This document shows, piece after piece, positions 29,722 to 39,033 of a stretch of 64,000 nt of DNA. Position 1 is the first letter of the stretch. Every line of letters begins with the position of its first letter. The translations under genes were made by a program, and so were the position numbers. Below the pieces are notes generated by a model. That model was not told the DNA's origin, searched no databases, and saw only the letters and a list, made by a program, of their open reading frames with translations. Origin of the DNA: Closterium sp. NIES-65 (taxonomy: Eukaryota; Streptophyta; Zygnematophyceae; Desmidiales; Closteriaceae); contig CANXME010002517.1 of the NCBI GenBank assembly GCA_948144175.1, positions 1,922,001 to 1,986,000 on the forward strand. The letters run 5' to 3'.

Positions 29722-30900
29722 ATGGCTGATTTCACTATCGCCACGCTGACGCAGGAGCAACTCGATCGTCTCGTGCGACAGTTGGAGGAATCAGCGCTCG
29801 AAATCGCGACGCTCACGGCGGAACGTGACTCCGCCCGTCAACAGTCAACGGTGAATGCTCCGACGACTTCCCAAGCGCCAACCAATGTTTCTGTCCATTC
29901 GGAGGAGCCGATTGTTATCTCATCCGGCACACCAACGCAAAACAACAGCGCGGGACAGCGCTCAGGCGCAGCCAGTGACGGCGCAGCCCAACCGATGCCC
30001 GGCATGGGAGAGAACAGGAATGCATCAAGCCCACGGGAGCCCCGAGAAGCCCGTCGGCACGTGGAGTTTGCGACGACAAGTGGAGAAATCGCCATGATGG
30101 CCCCAATGCCACTCAAGCCGCAACGCCCGCCCTGCTTCGACCCAAGCCAACGCGGTGGCCCGACAGTTCAATCGTGGGTCTTCACGATGAATGTGTTTTT
30201 CGACGCCAACTACGTCGAGTCGGACGCCGCCAAGATTCGGTATGCGGTTTCACTACTCAGGGGCCCCGCCATGGACTGGTGGCGAGTCATCGTGACGTCG
30301 CCACGCGCCTACGAGCCACCGTCGCACGAGGAAGGGCCCTCGGGTCCAGCTGTCACCTGGAGTTCCTTTTGCGAAACAGCCCAATACAGCACGTGGGATG
30401 CGTGGTGCGCAGGACTTCGGGCGCGCTTCGAGCCGATTGCGGCTTCGATTTCGGCGCGTCAGAAACTACGCACTTGGCGCCAGCTCGGGTCGGTTCAAGA
30501 CTACACCAGCGGTTTTCTCGCACTTTGCGAACAGGTCGGCTACATGCACGAAGCGGAGCGGGTGGACCGTTACGTCGGGGGACTGAAGTCGGACATATCG
30601 CACGAGATAATGCTACGCGGGCTATCGAATTTCAACGAAATCCTCGCGCTCGCCGAGAAAATCGATATCCTACGCCGACCGAGACCGGGGTCCTATTTCG
30701 GACATCGCCCTCGGGGACCGATCGAGCACGCCACCGTACATGCCGTCGCAACGAATGCAGCTGCCACGCCATTTAGAGGGCGCTGCTTTGCTTGCAACCG
30801 GCCGGGCCATCGCAAGAGCGAATGTCCAGAAGAGCTGAGGCGTCGAGGAGCAGAGCAGGGGAGGGAGTCTCAGAGGCAGGGAAACGCCAGCAGTCAGTAG
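29722..30900 (+). CDS. Chromovirus Gag
   Basis: It encodes about 392 residues from MADFTIATL. An upstream in-frame ATG at 29656 is possible. An N-terminal coiled-coil-like stretch (LEESALEIATLTAERD) precedes a retrotransposon Gag domain (QPSWVFTMNVFFDA-type region, then YVGGLKSDISHEIMLRGL). A CCHC zinc knuckle, CFACNRPGHRKSEC, lies near 30784-30826. The frame is intact. The stop at 30898-30900 is preceded by an in-phase GGGAAAC at 30879-30885, where ribosomes could slip into pol. Gag forms the particle and packages RNA. Confidence 0.9.
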   Translation: MADFTIATLTQEQLDRLVRQLEESALEIATLTAERDSARQQSTVNAPTTSQAPTNVSVHSEEPIVISSGTPTQNNSAGQRSGAASDGAAQPMPGMGENRNASSPREPREARRHVEFATTSGEIAMMAPMPLKPQRPPCFDPSQRGGPTVQSWVFTMNVFFDANYVESDAAKIRYAVSLLRGPAMDWWRVIVTSPRAYEPPSHEEGPSGPAVTWSSFCETAQYSTWDAWCAGLRARFEPIAASISARQKLRTWRQLGSVQDYTSGFLALCEQVGYMHEAERVDRYVGGLKSDISHEIMLRGLSNFNEILALAEKIDILRRPRPGSYFGHRPRGPIEHATVHAVATNAAATPFRGRCFACNRPGHRKSECPEELRRRGAEQGRESQRQGNASSQ

Positions 30901-30920
30901 AAATCGGGCCAACTACTGAC
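30879..30920 (+). promoter_or_regulatory. Probable -1 ribosomal frameshift signal
   Basis: The heptamer G GGA AAC (30879-30885) is in phase with gag. A 7-nt spacer follows, then an 8-bp stem GTCAGTAG / CTACTGAC (30893-30900 with 30913-30920) and a 12-nt loop. After slipping back one base, reading continues in the pol frame (GGG AAA CGC). Confidence 0.85.
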
Positions 30921-32294
30921 GAGACTGCCTGCTCGCCCAACCACACCGACCCTCACCGAGTCACAGTACCGATTCACGCCATCGATCGGGCTCGGATGAA
31001 TAAGGAGGGTACAGCGACGGATTGCCCAGTACTGATCTACGGGAAAATACAGGGAGCAGCAGTGAAGATCTTTATTGACGGAGGAGCAAGTCATAGCTTA
31101 GTTAATACCGCGACCGCACGAAAATTACAGTTGATACTTACCCGATGCTTACCTGAGATAGATGCACGCTTAGTCGACGGCACGCCACTGGCCATAAGGG
31201 AAAAGGTGGAGCGAGTAAAAGTCCGCTGCGGGGGGAACTTCGGATTTACACAGGAAATGCTCGCAACGACACTGGATGGGCACGACATTTTATTGGGACG
31301 TGATTGGCTGCGACGGTACAACCCACGGATTGACTGGACGACGGGGAGCTGCACAGTGCGAAGTAGCGGTAACTGGGTCGTTCTACCTCGCTGGCGGTCA
31401 CCCGAATCTTCGACAGTCCAGGTCAACGCCGTCACGATGAAACGGGCTGTCGCTGCGGGAGCTGACGTGTACGCAGTAGATATCGCAATCGTAGAAAAAG
31501 ACGAGCAGCAGAGTGATTTCGAGAAACTGCTAGCAGCCGTACCGAACGAATTACAAACACTACTGAAACGGTTCCAGGGGGTATTTCCGGATGATCTACC
31601 ACAGGGACTGCCACCTCAGCGGGCGCACGACCATAGGATAGCGTTAGAACCGGGGGCACAGCCAACAGTACAGCGGCAATTTCGACTGACACAACCCGAA
31701 CTCGACGAGTTAAGGAAGCAGTTAGATTACCTATTAGAGAAGCAGTTTATTCAACCAAGCTCGTCACCGTTCGCCGCACCGATACTGTTCACACCGAAAA
31801 AAGACGGAGGTTTTCGCATGTGCATAGACTACCGAGCGCTTAACAGGGTTACAATCAAATCGCGATACCCCATCCCCCGCGCTGACGAACTGATTGACCA
31901 ACTACGAACAGCGCGAGTTTTTTCGAAAATAGATTTACGGGGAGGTTACCATCAGATTCGGGTCGAACCATCGGACTGCGCCAAAACAGCGTTTAGGACT
32001 AGGTACGGGTCATTCGAGTATACAGTGATGCCTTTCGGGCTGACGAACGCGCCTGCAACTTTTCAGATGACCATGAACGAGGCGTTTCGACCACTTTTAG
32101 ATAAATGCGTGATAGTTTACCTGGACGATATTCTAGTTTATAGCCGGGATAAGGAGCAGCACTTAGTCGATCTTGAAGCGGTTTTTCAGGTCTTAGAGAA
32201 ACATCGCCTACTCACCAAGGGTTCCAAGTGCGAGTTTTTTAAGGATAGGCTAGAATTTTTAGGTCACGTTATTTCGGAGGCTGGGGTTGAGATT
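30885..32294 (+). pseudogene. Chromovirus pol, part 1: protease and reverse transcriptase (interrupted)
   Basis: Frame -1 to gag. The protease has FIDGGASHSLV in place of the usual D-S/T-G, at about 31072. The RT shows FRMCIDYRALNRVTIKSRYP, DLRGGYHQIRV, MPFGLTNAPATFQ and the catalytic YLDD. The reading frame is intact to the insertion point after GVEI, where a copia element (32295-39028) splits it. The frame resumes at 39034 with DPKKLDTV. The copy is inactive because of this and later lesions. Confidence 0.93.
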
Positions 32295-32426
32295 TGTCAA
32301 ACATTATATATGTTATGCTTGTGTAGGCTACAGTGGGTTAGCCTATAGGGGGTACACAATTCTAGGGTTTCCTACTTGTACTCATTTCACTGCTAGTTCA
32401 TTCATTCCTGTTCGCTTATTCTCACA
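32295..32426 (+). repeat. Copia 1 5' LTR
   Basis: Starts TGTCAAACATTATATATG, ends TTATTCTCACA. Reads as identical to the 3' LTR. Confidence 0.96.
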
Positions 32427-33374
32427 TGGTATAGAGCGGGTCCTTCTACGGACCGTTTTTTTTGGGCCCACCGAAGCGCCCCCCGAGGCGCGATCCTTTT
32501 TTTTAGCGACCCCTCGGGTCGCCATTTCCCCTGCGGCCCCGCCGCCTTCACTGACGCGGCCCCGCCGCCCTCTCTTACGCGGCTCCGCCGCCTGCTCTCA
32601 CGCGGCCCCGCCCCGGCTCCTTCGCGGCCCCGCCACCTGCTCTCGCGCGGCCCCGCCCCGGCTTCACGCGGCCCCGCCCCGGCTCCTTCGCGGCCCCGCC
32701 TCCTGCTCTCGCGCGGCCCCGCCCCGGCTTCTACGCGGCCCCGCCCCGGCTTTCACGCGGCCCCGCCGACGGCTCTGTCGCGGCCCCGCCCAGGCCCTTA
32801 CGCGGCCCCGCCGCCTGCCCCCGTCGCGGCCCGGTCACCTCCTGACGGCCCCGCCGTCCCTTCGTGACGACCCCGCCGTCCCTTCCTGACGGCCCCGCCG
32901 TCCCCTCCTGACGGCTCCTGCCGTCCCCTTCTACCGGCCCCGCAACTGCACCTGCTGGCCCCGCCGCTGCACCTACCGGCCCCCCACCACCCACCCCCCC
33001 CCTTTTCCCGTCGCCTGTCGAGGCGACCTGAGGGGGCCGCTTGCGGTGGCAGGTGTGTGGCCTTCCCTGCTTCTCCTCCTCCTTCATCTCCCCTGCAGCA
33101 GCCGAACCGCCCCACAGCCGAGCCGCCCTGCCGCCGAGTCACCGAGCTACTGAGCTGCAGTTGCTGCTGAGCCGCCTTGCCGCCGAGCCGCCCGAGTCGC
33201 CCGAGCCGCCGAGCCGCCGAGCTGCCGAGCCGCTGAGTCGCCGAACTACTCTTCCCACCACTGGTGAGCTCTTGCCCTGCTAGCACGCTGCGAGTCGCCT
33301 GCTTGCCTGCCTGCCTGCCTTTTGGCTTGCCTGGCTGCCTGCCTCCCTGCTGCTAGTCCTGCTCCTGCTTCTAC
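32427..33374 (+). repeat. Copia 1 leader: GCGGCCCCGCC-rich minisatellite
   Basis: About 950 bp between primer-binding site and coding start. 32530-32930 is a tandem array built on CGCGGCCCCGCC, followed by GCCGAGCCGCC repeats (33110-33250) and GCCTGCCTGCC. It is non-coding and very GC-rich. Confidence 0.9.
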
Positions 33375-36300
33375 TTGCGGAGCCAAATGCAGCCCCAGCG
33401 ACGCCGGCGTGAGTCCCTCACGCCGCAGCAGCTGCGTGAGTGGTACGCTGGTTGGGGCTGTAGGGGTGGCGACGCTACTCCTACTACCACTCCTGCTGCT
33501 TCTACTCGTGGTGGCGGCCAGATGCAGCTCCCGCGACCCTCTCGCGTGTCTCTCACGCCTCGCCAGCTTCGTGAGTGGTACGCTCAGAGTGGAGGGTCTC
33601 TTAGTGCTGTTCGCTGCTCTTACGTGATTCGCACTGGTACTCGGACTGGTCAGCCTTGTGGGACACGTAGTCATACACCGTCCCGCTGCTTCGCCCGTCT
33701 GAGCGACGCCTGGCGTACCGTGTTTGGCGACGAGGCTGAGCTTCCCGACTGGGTGGAGTTGCTTAGGCAGAGGGTAGATATATATGCTCTTGACTATGAT
33801 GCTATTCTCACTGCCATGTATGCATTGCCTACTAGTGCTGACCGTGCAGGTCACCTGTGCGTCCCTCCTGACCCAGGTATAGGACCGGCTTCTCTAGCTA
33901 CTGGTGAGGCTGCTGCTCTGGGTGCTAGTGAGTCTCCTGCTCCAGGTACAGGTGCGGCTGCTGCTCTAGGTGCTAGTGAGTCTGCTTCCTCAGGTGCGGG
34001 TGAGGCTGCGCTCTCAGGTACCGCGTTGGCTTCGGCCTCCCTCACCTTTACACTTGACTCTGGGGCTTCTCGCTCCTTCTTTCGGGACCGCACCACACTC
34101 ACGCCGCTTGGTCGGCCGGTTGCAGTCTCCCTGGCTGACCCCTCTGGGGGTCCTGTCCTCGCTCACTTCTCCACTGTCCTCCCGTGTCCGGCTGCCCCCT
34201 CGGGCACCCTGTCTGGCCTGTACCTCCCCTCGTTCTCGACGAACTTGGTGAGTGGTGCAGACCTACAGGATGCGGGGGTTCACCAGTTCACTCCTGCGAG
34301 TCAGCGGGTGACCCACTGCACGGACGCACGCACAGGCCGGCACCTAGCCACGTTCTCGCGTCGGCCGGGGTCGAGCCTCTACACCCTGACCACTGAGTCT
34401 CCTCCTGTCCCCGCGTCCGGTCAGGTAGCAGCGTCGGGTCAGGTGTTTGCTGCTGCGTCCAGGTCTGGTCCTGAGTCTGCCCCCTGTACTTGTCGCCTCC
34501 TGTCTCACGAGACTCTCCTGTGGCACCACCGTCTTGGCCACCCCTCCTTGCCCCGTCTTCGGAGCATGGCTTCCCGTGTCCTTGTCTCTGGTCTTCCCCA
34601 GTCTCTCCCTCCTCTCCCCTCCGGGCCAGGACCTTCCTGTGTCCCCTGTGTCGAGGGTCGCCTCCGGGCTACTCCTCACTCCTCCCACTTCCCCCCGACA
34701 GAGGCTCCCCTGCAGACGCTTCACATGGATGTGTGGGGCCCAGCCCCCGTCCGTGGGCAGGATTACGAGCGCTACTTCCTGTTGGTGGTTGACGACTACT
34801 CGCGTTACACCACAGTCCTCCCCTTGCGCAGCAAGGGTGAGGTCACTGAGGTGCTGATCGACTGGATCCGCGAGGCTCGTCTCCGGCTCAGGAAGAGCTT
34901 CGGCTCGGACTTTCCTGTTCTGCGTCTGCACTCGGACAGAGGCGGAGAGTTCTCCTCTGGCCTTCTGCGTGCCTACTGTCGTGCGCGAGGCATCCGCCAG
35001 TCCTTCACGCTTCCGGACTCACCACAGCAAAATGGGATTGCTGAGCGCCGCATTGGCATGGTCATGGATGTCGCTCGTACGTCCATGATGCATGCGGCTG
35101 CCCCCCATTTTCTGTGGCCGTTTGCGGTGAGGTACGCGGCGCATCAGCTCAACCTTCACCCCCGGGTCTCTCGGCCTGCGATGTCCCCAGCCTTGCTGTG
35201 GACAGGGAAGGTTGGCGATGCGTCTGTGTTCCGTGTCTGGGGATCTCGGGCGTTTGTCCGCGACTTGTCTGCGGACAAGCTGTCCCCTCGTGCTGCTCCC
35301 TGTGTCTTCCTTGGCTTCCCCACTGACGCCCCAGGGTGGCAGTTTTACCACCCCTCCTCTCGTCGTGTTCTGTCCTCCCAGGACGTCACGTTCGACGAGT
35401 CAGTCCCCTTCTACCGTCTCTTCCCCTACCGCACTCCTTCCCTCCCCCCTCCCCCGGACTTCCTTGTACCGGTTCCCCCCCCGGTAGACCCCCTCCCCCC
35501 TCAGGTTCCTGCCCCCTCAGGTGTGTCCCAGGTAGACGCCGTTGACCCGGTCGAGGTTACAGGTGACTCTGGTGCTGCTGCGGGTGCTGAGCCTGGGGGT
35601 GCTGACTCTGGGGGTGCTGTGCGCGGGGGTGCTGAGCCTGGGGGTGCTACTGCTGGGGGTACTGGGCCTGCGGGTGCTACTGCGGAGAGTGCGGAGCCTG
35701 GGGGTGCTGAGCAGGGGGGTGCTGTGCCTGGAGGTGATGGGTCTGGGGGTGCTGGGTCGGGAGCTGCTGAGCCTGGGGGTGCTGCGTCTGGAGCTGCTGA
35801 GCCTGGGGTTTCTCCTGCTGCTGCGTCTCGCCGGGAGCCCCTCTCTCCACAGGAGCTGCGCGAGTGGTTCGCTCGCCGCTGGAGGCGTGCTGCTGAGTCT
35901 GGAGGTGCTGCTGGAGCTGGAGCTGGAGCTTCTTCGACCGTCGAGGGTGCGGGTGCTGCCGGTCCCGGAGCTACTGGACCTGCGGGTCCTCCTGGAGCTG
36001 GAGCTGCTGAGGGCGTTGGTGCTGAGCCTGCTGCTGTTGGTCCTGCCGCTGGAGGTGTGGGTGGCGCTGGTGCTGTCTCTGAGGGCGCTGGTGCTGTCCC
36101 TGCTGCGTCTGGAGCTGCTGAGCCTGGGGTTTCTCCTGCTGCTGCGTCTCGCCGGGAGCCCCTCTCTCCACAGGAGCTGCGCGAGTGGTACGCTCGCCGC
36201 TGGAGGCGTGCTGCTGAGTCTGGAGGTGCTGCTGGAGCTGGAGCTGGAGCTTCTTCGACCGTCGAGGGTGCGGGTGCTGCCGGTCCCGGAGCTGCTGGAC

Positions 36301-38690
36301 CTGCGGGTCCTCCTGGAGCTGGAGCTGCTGAGGGCGTTGGTGCTGAGCCTACTGCTGTTGGTCCTGCCGCTGGAGGTGTGGGTGGCGCTGGTGCTGTCGC
36401 TGAGGGTGCTGGTGCTGTCCCTGCTGAGTCTGGAGCTGCCGCGCGGCCTCGGCCGTACTTCGTTCCGCTCCTACAGCAGGTTCTTGGTCTTTCTCCTTCG
36501 GTAGAGTGTCCACAGCCTGTCCAGTCGCAGTCACTGTTGGAGCCTTCCTCTCCTCTGCCTGCTCCCTCTCCTTACACTGGTCCTACTGGAGGTCTTGCTG
36601 AGCGTCGTGAGCCTGCGTCTCGTCCCGCGTCGCCTATTCGTGCTGCTCGCGCTAGTGGTCGCGGTTCGCGTCAGCGTCCTCCTCCTGTCCCTGGCACGCA
36701 CCGGATGTCTCTGCGTCCGTCCACTGCTCCTCTGCGTGCCCCTTTGCCTTCGCCTCCTGAGTCCTCTCTTCCTGCGCTTGCCGACCCTGAGTCGGACTCT
36801 CTTCGCGCTGCCAGTCCTACTGTCACGCGTCTGCTTGCTACTGTCGTCACTGACCCCTCTTTTGAGTCCACTGCTGCGTCTGCTCTAGTCGCTGAGCTCG
36901 TTGACTTTGCTGCTCGCTGTCGTCTCGACTACGCTGCTGGTCTTGTTGCTGAGTCTGCGTCTGTCTGTCCTCCGTCCGTCGGGGGTGAGTGTGCTCTTGG
37001 CACGGACGTACTAGAGGACAGACAGGAGGAGTTACAGTGTCTAGCGGCTGCTTCACCTCATCTCGCGTCTGTACTGCTTGCCCCTGAGGGAGACCCGGAT
37101 GCACTAGACATCCCGACTCCGCGTTCTTACGCGGAGGCCGTAGAGGGTCCCTACTCCTCTCAGTGGCAGGCAGCTATGGATGCAGAGATGGCTTCCTGGA
37201 AGTCCACAGGCACCTACGTTGACGCAGTTCCCCCTCCTGGGGCGAACATCGTCAGTGGCATGTGGATCTTCCGGGTGAAGCGGCCGCCGGGCTCTCCACC
37301 TGTCTTCAAGGCGCGGTACGTTGCTCGTGGCTTCAGTCAGCGGCAGGGAGTTGACTACTTTCAGACCTTCTCTCCCACCCCGAAGATGACCACTCTTCGG
37401 GTGCTGCTGCACATAGCCGCTCAGCGCGACTACGAGCTTCACTCTCTCGACTTCAGCACTGCGTTCCTGCAGGGTAGCCTGCACGAGGAGATCTGGCTGC
37501 GCCGTCCACCTGGCTTCACTGGGACTTTCCCTCCTGGCACCCAGTGGAGCCTCCGACGGCCAGTCTACGGTCTCCGCCAGGCACCGCGTGAGTGGCACGA
37601 CACACTGAGGACTACGCTTGCGGCTCTTGGGTTTGCTCCTTCTACTGCTGACCCGTCGCTGTTTCTGCGCACCGACACTTCACTGCCGCCGTTCTACATC
37701 CTCGTGTACGTCGACGACTTGGTCTTTGCCACAGCGGACACTGCTGGACTCGCCTACGTGAAGTCCGAACTGCTGAAGAGACACACGTGCACAGACCTGG
37801 GTGAACTGCGCAGCTACCTTGGCTTGCAGATCACTCGGGACAGAGCACGCCGCACCATTACCTTGACTCAGTCACACATGGTGCAGCAGGTCCTTCAGCG
37901 CTTCGGCTTCACGTACTCCTCGCCTCAGGCCACTCCTCTGCCTACTCGCCACTCACTCTCAGCTCTGCCTTCGGATGAGTCCGTAGAGTCGAGTGGTCCG
38001 TATGCAGAGCTTGTTGGCTGCCTCATGTACCTGATGACCTGCACACGACCTGACCTTGCATATCCTCTGAGCATTCTTGCACGCTATGTTGCTCCTGGGA
38101 GACACAGACCAGAGCACATGGCTGCAGCGAAGAGGGTATTGCGCTACCTGTGCAGTACGTCGGGCATGGGGCTTGTGCTTGGAGGGCGGAGTCCAGTGGT
38201 CCTTACCGGCCACGCGGACGCTTCTTGGGCTGACGACCAGGCTACGCAGCGGTCGTCACAGGGTTACACCTTCAGCCTTGGTTCCGGCTCTGTCTCGTGG
38301 CGGTCTACTCGCTCGTCTTCGGTTCTCGGCTCCAGTTGTGAGGCTGAGATCTACGCCGGGGCCATGGCTGCACAGGAGCTTCGCTGGCTCACCTACCTGC
38401 TGACTGACCTTGGAGAGCCGCCTTGTTCTCCTCCAGTGCTGTACGTAGACAACAAGGCCATGCTGGCCTTGTGTCGAGAGCAGCGCTTGGAGCACAGAAC
38501 GAAGCACATTGCTCTCCGCTACTTCCTTGCTCGTGAGCTGCAGCAGCGTGGTCAGTTGCGACTTGCGTACGTGGCCTCTGAGGCCAACACTGCTGATGTG
38601 TTCACCAAGGCACTCGCGCCTTGTGACCATCAGCGCTTTTGCACCCAGCTGGGTCTTGTGACTGTCTTGCCTCACTTGCTCTCCTCTTGA
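33375..38690 (+). CDS. Ty1/copia Gag-Pol polyprotein (intact, 1771 codons)
   Basis: A single open frame. The N-terminal region is not a recognisable Gag. It has two LTPxQLREWYA motifs (33417 and 33552) and a Cys/His cluster (CSYV..CGTRSH..RCFARL). Protease: LDSGAS near residue 228. Integrase: HHRLGHPS / CVPC finger, then Asp in HMDVWGP (~452), Asp in LHSDRGGE (~520) and Glu in QQNGIAER (~556). A ~500-residue Gly/Ala/Glu/Pro-rich linker contains a 107-residue tandem duplication, each unit with another LSPQELREWxA motif. RT has YVDD near 1445. RNase H has TGHADASWADD, SCEAEIYAGA and YVDNKAML. No stop or frameshift was found, unlike its sister at 51509-56785. Confidence 0.95.
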   Translation: MRSQMQPQRRRRESLTPQQLREWYAGWGCRGGDATPTTTPAASTRGGGQMQLPRPSRVSLTPRQLREWYAQSGGSLSAVRCSYVIRTGTRTGQPCGTRSHTPSRCFARLSDAWRTVFGDEAELPDWVELLRQRVDIYALDYDAILTAMYALPTSADRAGHLCVPPDPGIGPASLATGEAAALGASESPAPGTGAAAALGASESASSGAGEAALSGTALASASLTFTLDSGASRSFFRDRTTLTPLGRPVAVSLADPSGGPVLAHFSTVLPCPAAPSGTLSGLYLPSFSTNLVSGADLQDAGVHQFTPASQRVTHCTDARTGRHLATFSRRPGSSLYTLTTESPPVPASGQVAASGQVFAAASRSGPESAPCTCRLLSHETLLWHHRLGHPSLPRLRSMASRVLVSGLPQSLPPLPSGPGPSCVPCVEGRLRATPHSSHFPPTEAPLQTLHMDVWGPAPVRGQDYERYFLLVVDDYSRYTTVLPLRSKGEVTEVLIDWIREARLRLRKSFGSDFPVLRLHSDRGGEFSSGLLRAYCRARGIRQSFTLPDSPQQNGIAERRIGMVMDVARTSMMHAAAPHFLWPFAVRYAAHQLNLHPRVSRPAMSPALLWTGKVGDASVFRVWGSRAFVRDLSADKLSPRAAPCVFLGFPTDAPGWQFYHPSSRRVLSSQDVTFDESVPFYRLFPYRTPSLPPPPDFLVPVPPPVDPLPPQVPAPSGVSQVDAVDPVEVTGDSGAAAGAEPGGADSGGAVRGGAEPGGATAGGTGPAGATAESAEPGGAEQGGAVPGGDGSGGAGSGAAEPGGAASGAAEPGVSPAAASRREPLSPQELREWFARRWRRAAESGGAAGAGAGASSTVEGAGAAGPGATGPAGPPGAGAAEGVGAEPAAVGPAAGGVGGAGAVSEGAGAVPAASGAAEPGVSPAAASRREPLSPQELREWYARRWRRAAESGGAAGAGAGASSTVEGAGAAGPGAAGPAGPPGAGAAEGVGAEPTAVGPAAGGVGGAGAVAEGAGAVPAESGAAARPRPYFVPLLQQVLGLSPSVECPQPVQSQSLLEPSSPLPAPSPYTGPTGGLAERREPASRPASPIRAARASGRGSRQRPPPVPGTHRMSLRPSTAPLRAPLPSPPESSLPALADPESDSLRAASPTVTRLLATVVTDPSFESTAASALVAELVDFAARCRLDYAAGLVAESASVCPPSVGGECALGTDVLEDRQEELQCLAAASPHLASVLLAPEGDPDALDIPTPRSYAEAVEGPYSSQWQAAMDAEMASWKSTGTYVDAVPPPGANIVSGMWIFRVKRPPGSPPVFKARYVARGFSQRQGVDYFQTFSPTPKMTTLRVLLHIAAQRDYELHSLDFSTAFLQGSLHEEIWLRRPPGFTGTFPPGTQWSLRRPVYGLRQAPREWHDTLRTTLAALGFAPSTADPSLFLRTDTSLPPFYILVYVDDLVFATADTAGLAYVKSELLKRHTCTDLGELRSYLGLQITRDRARRTITLTQSHMVQQVLQRFGFTYSSPQATPLPTRHSLSALPSDESVESSGPYAELVGCLMYLMTCTRPDLAYPLSILARYVAPGRHRPEHMAAAKRVLRYLCSTSGMGLVLGGRSPVVLTGHADASWADDQATQRSSQGYTFSLGSGSVSWRSTRSSSVLGSSCEAEIYAGAMAAQELRWLTYLLTDLGEPPCSPPVLYVDNKAMLALCREQRLEHRTKHIALRYFLARELQQRGQLRLAYVASEANTADVFTKALAPCDHQRFCTQLGLVTVLPHLLSS

Positions 38691-38896
38691 CTTCACTTGT
38701 ACTGTGACATATATATATACCTGCTCTTGCTTGTCTAGTTTTATATATATGTCTGTACTCCTGCATGTGAACTGGCCTCTGGCCCTGCTCTTGTGCTCGG
38801 ACTGTGTGGTGACTTTGTGATCCACCCTGAGCTTGCTTTGCTTTGCTTGACTGGTCTTGTGACCCCTTGTTCTCCCCCACTTTGCCTATGGGGGTG

Positions 38897-39028
38897 TGTC
38901 AAACATTATATATGTTATGCTTGTGTAGGCTACAGTGGGTTAGCCTATAGGGGGTACACAATTCTAGGGTTTCCTACTTGTACTCATTTCACTGCTAGTT
39001 CATTCATTCCTGTTCGCTTATTCTCACA
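38897..39028 (+). repeat. Copia 1 3' LTR
   Basis: Reads as identical to the 5' LTR. Followed by target-site duplicate AGATT. Confidence 0.96.
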
Positions 39029-39033
39029 AGATT

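Larger units (their letters stand above)
32295..39028 (+). mobile_element. Intact Ty1/copia element 1, inserted in chromovirus RT
   Basis: 132-bp LTRs at 32295-32426 and 38897-39028 appear identical and are flanked by AGATT duplications (32290-32294 and 39029-39033). The primer-binding region TGGTATAGAGCGGGTCC follows the 5' LTR and ATGGGGGTG precedes the 3' LTR. The polyprotein frame is open end to end. It is a recent, possibly still active insertion. Confidence 0.97.

Noticed and set aside
33246..33854. 202-codon minus-strand open frame repeated at 51380-51988
   Set aside because: It is antisense of the copia 1 and 2 coding start. The sense strand has all conserved motifs.
35542..36504. 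320-codon Leu/Val-rich open frame on the plus strand
   Set aside because: It is the shifted reading of the copia 1 Gly/Ala/Glu linker repeats. The same shadow appears in copia 2 at 53691-54599.
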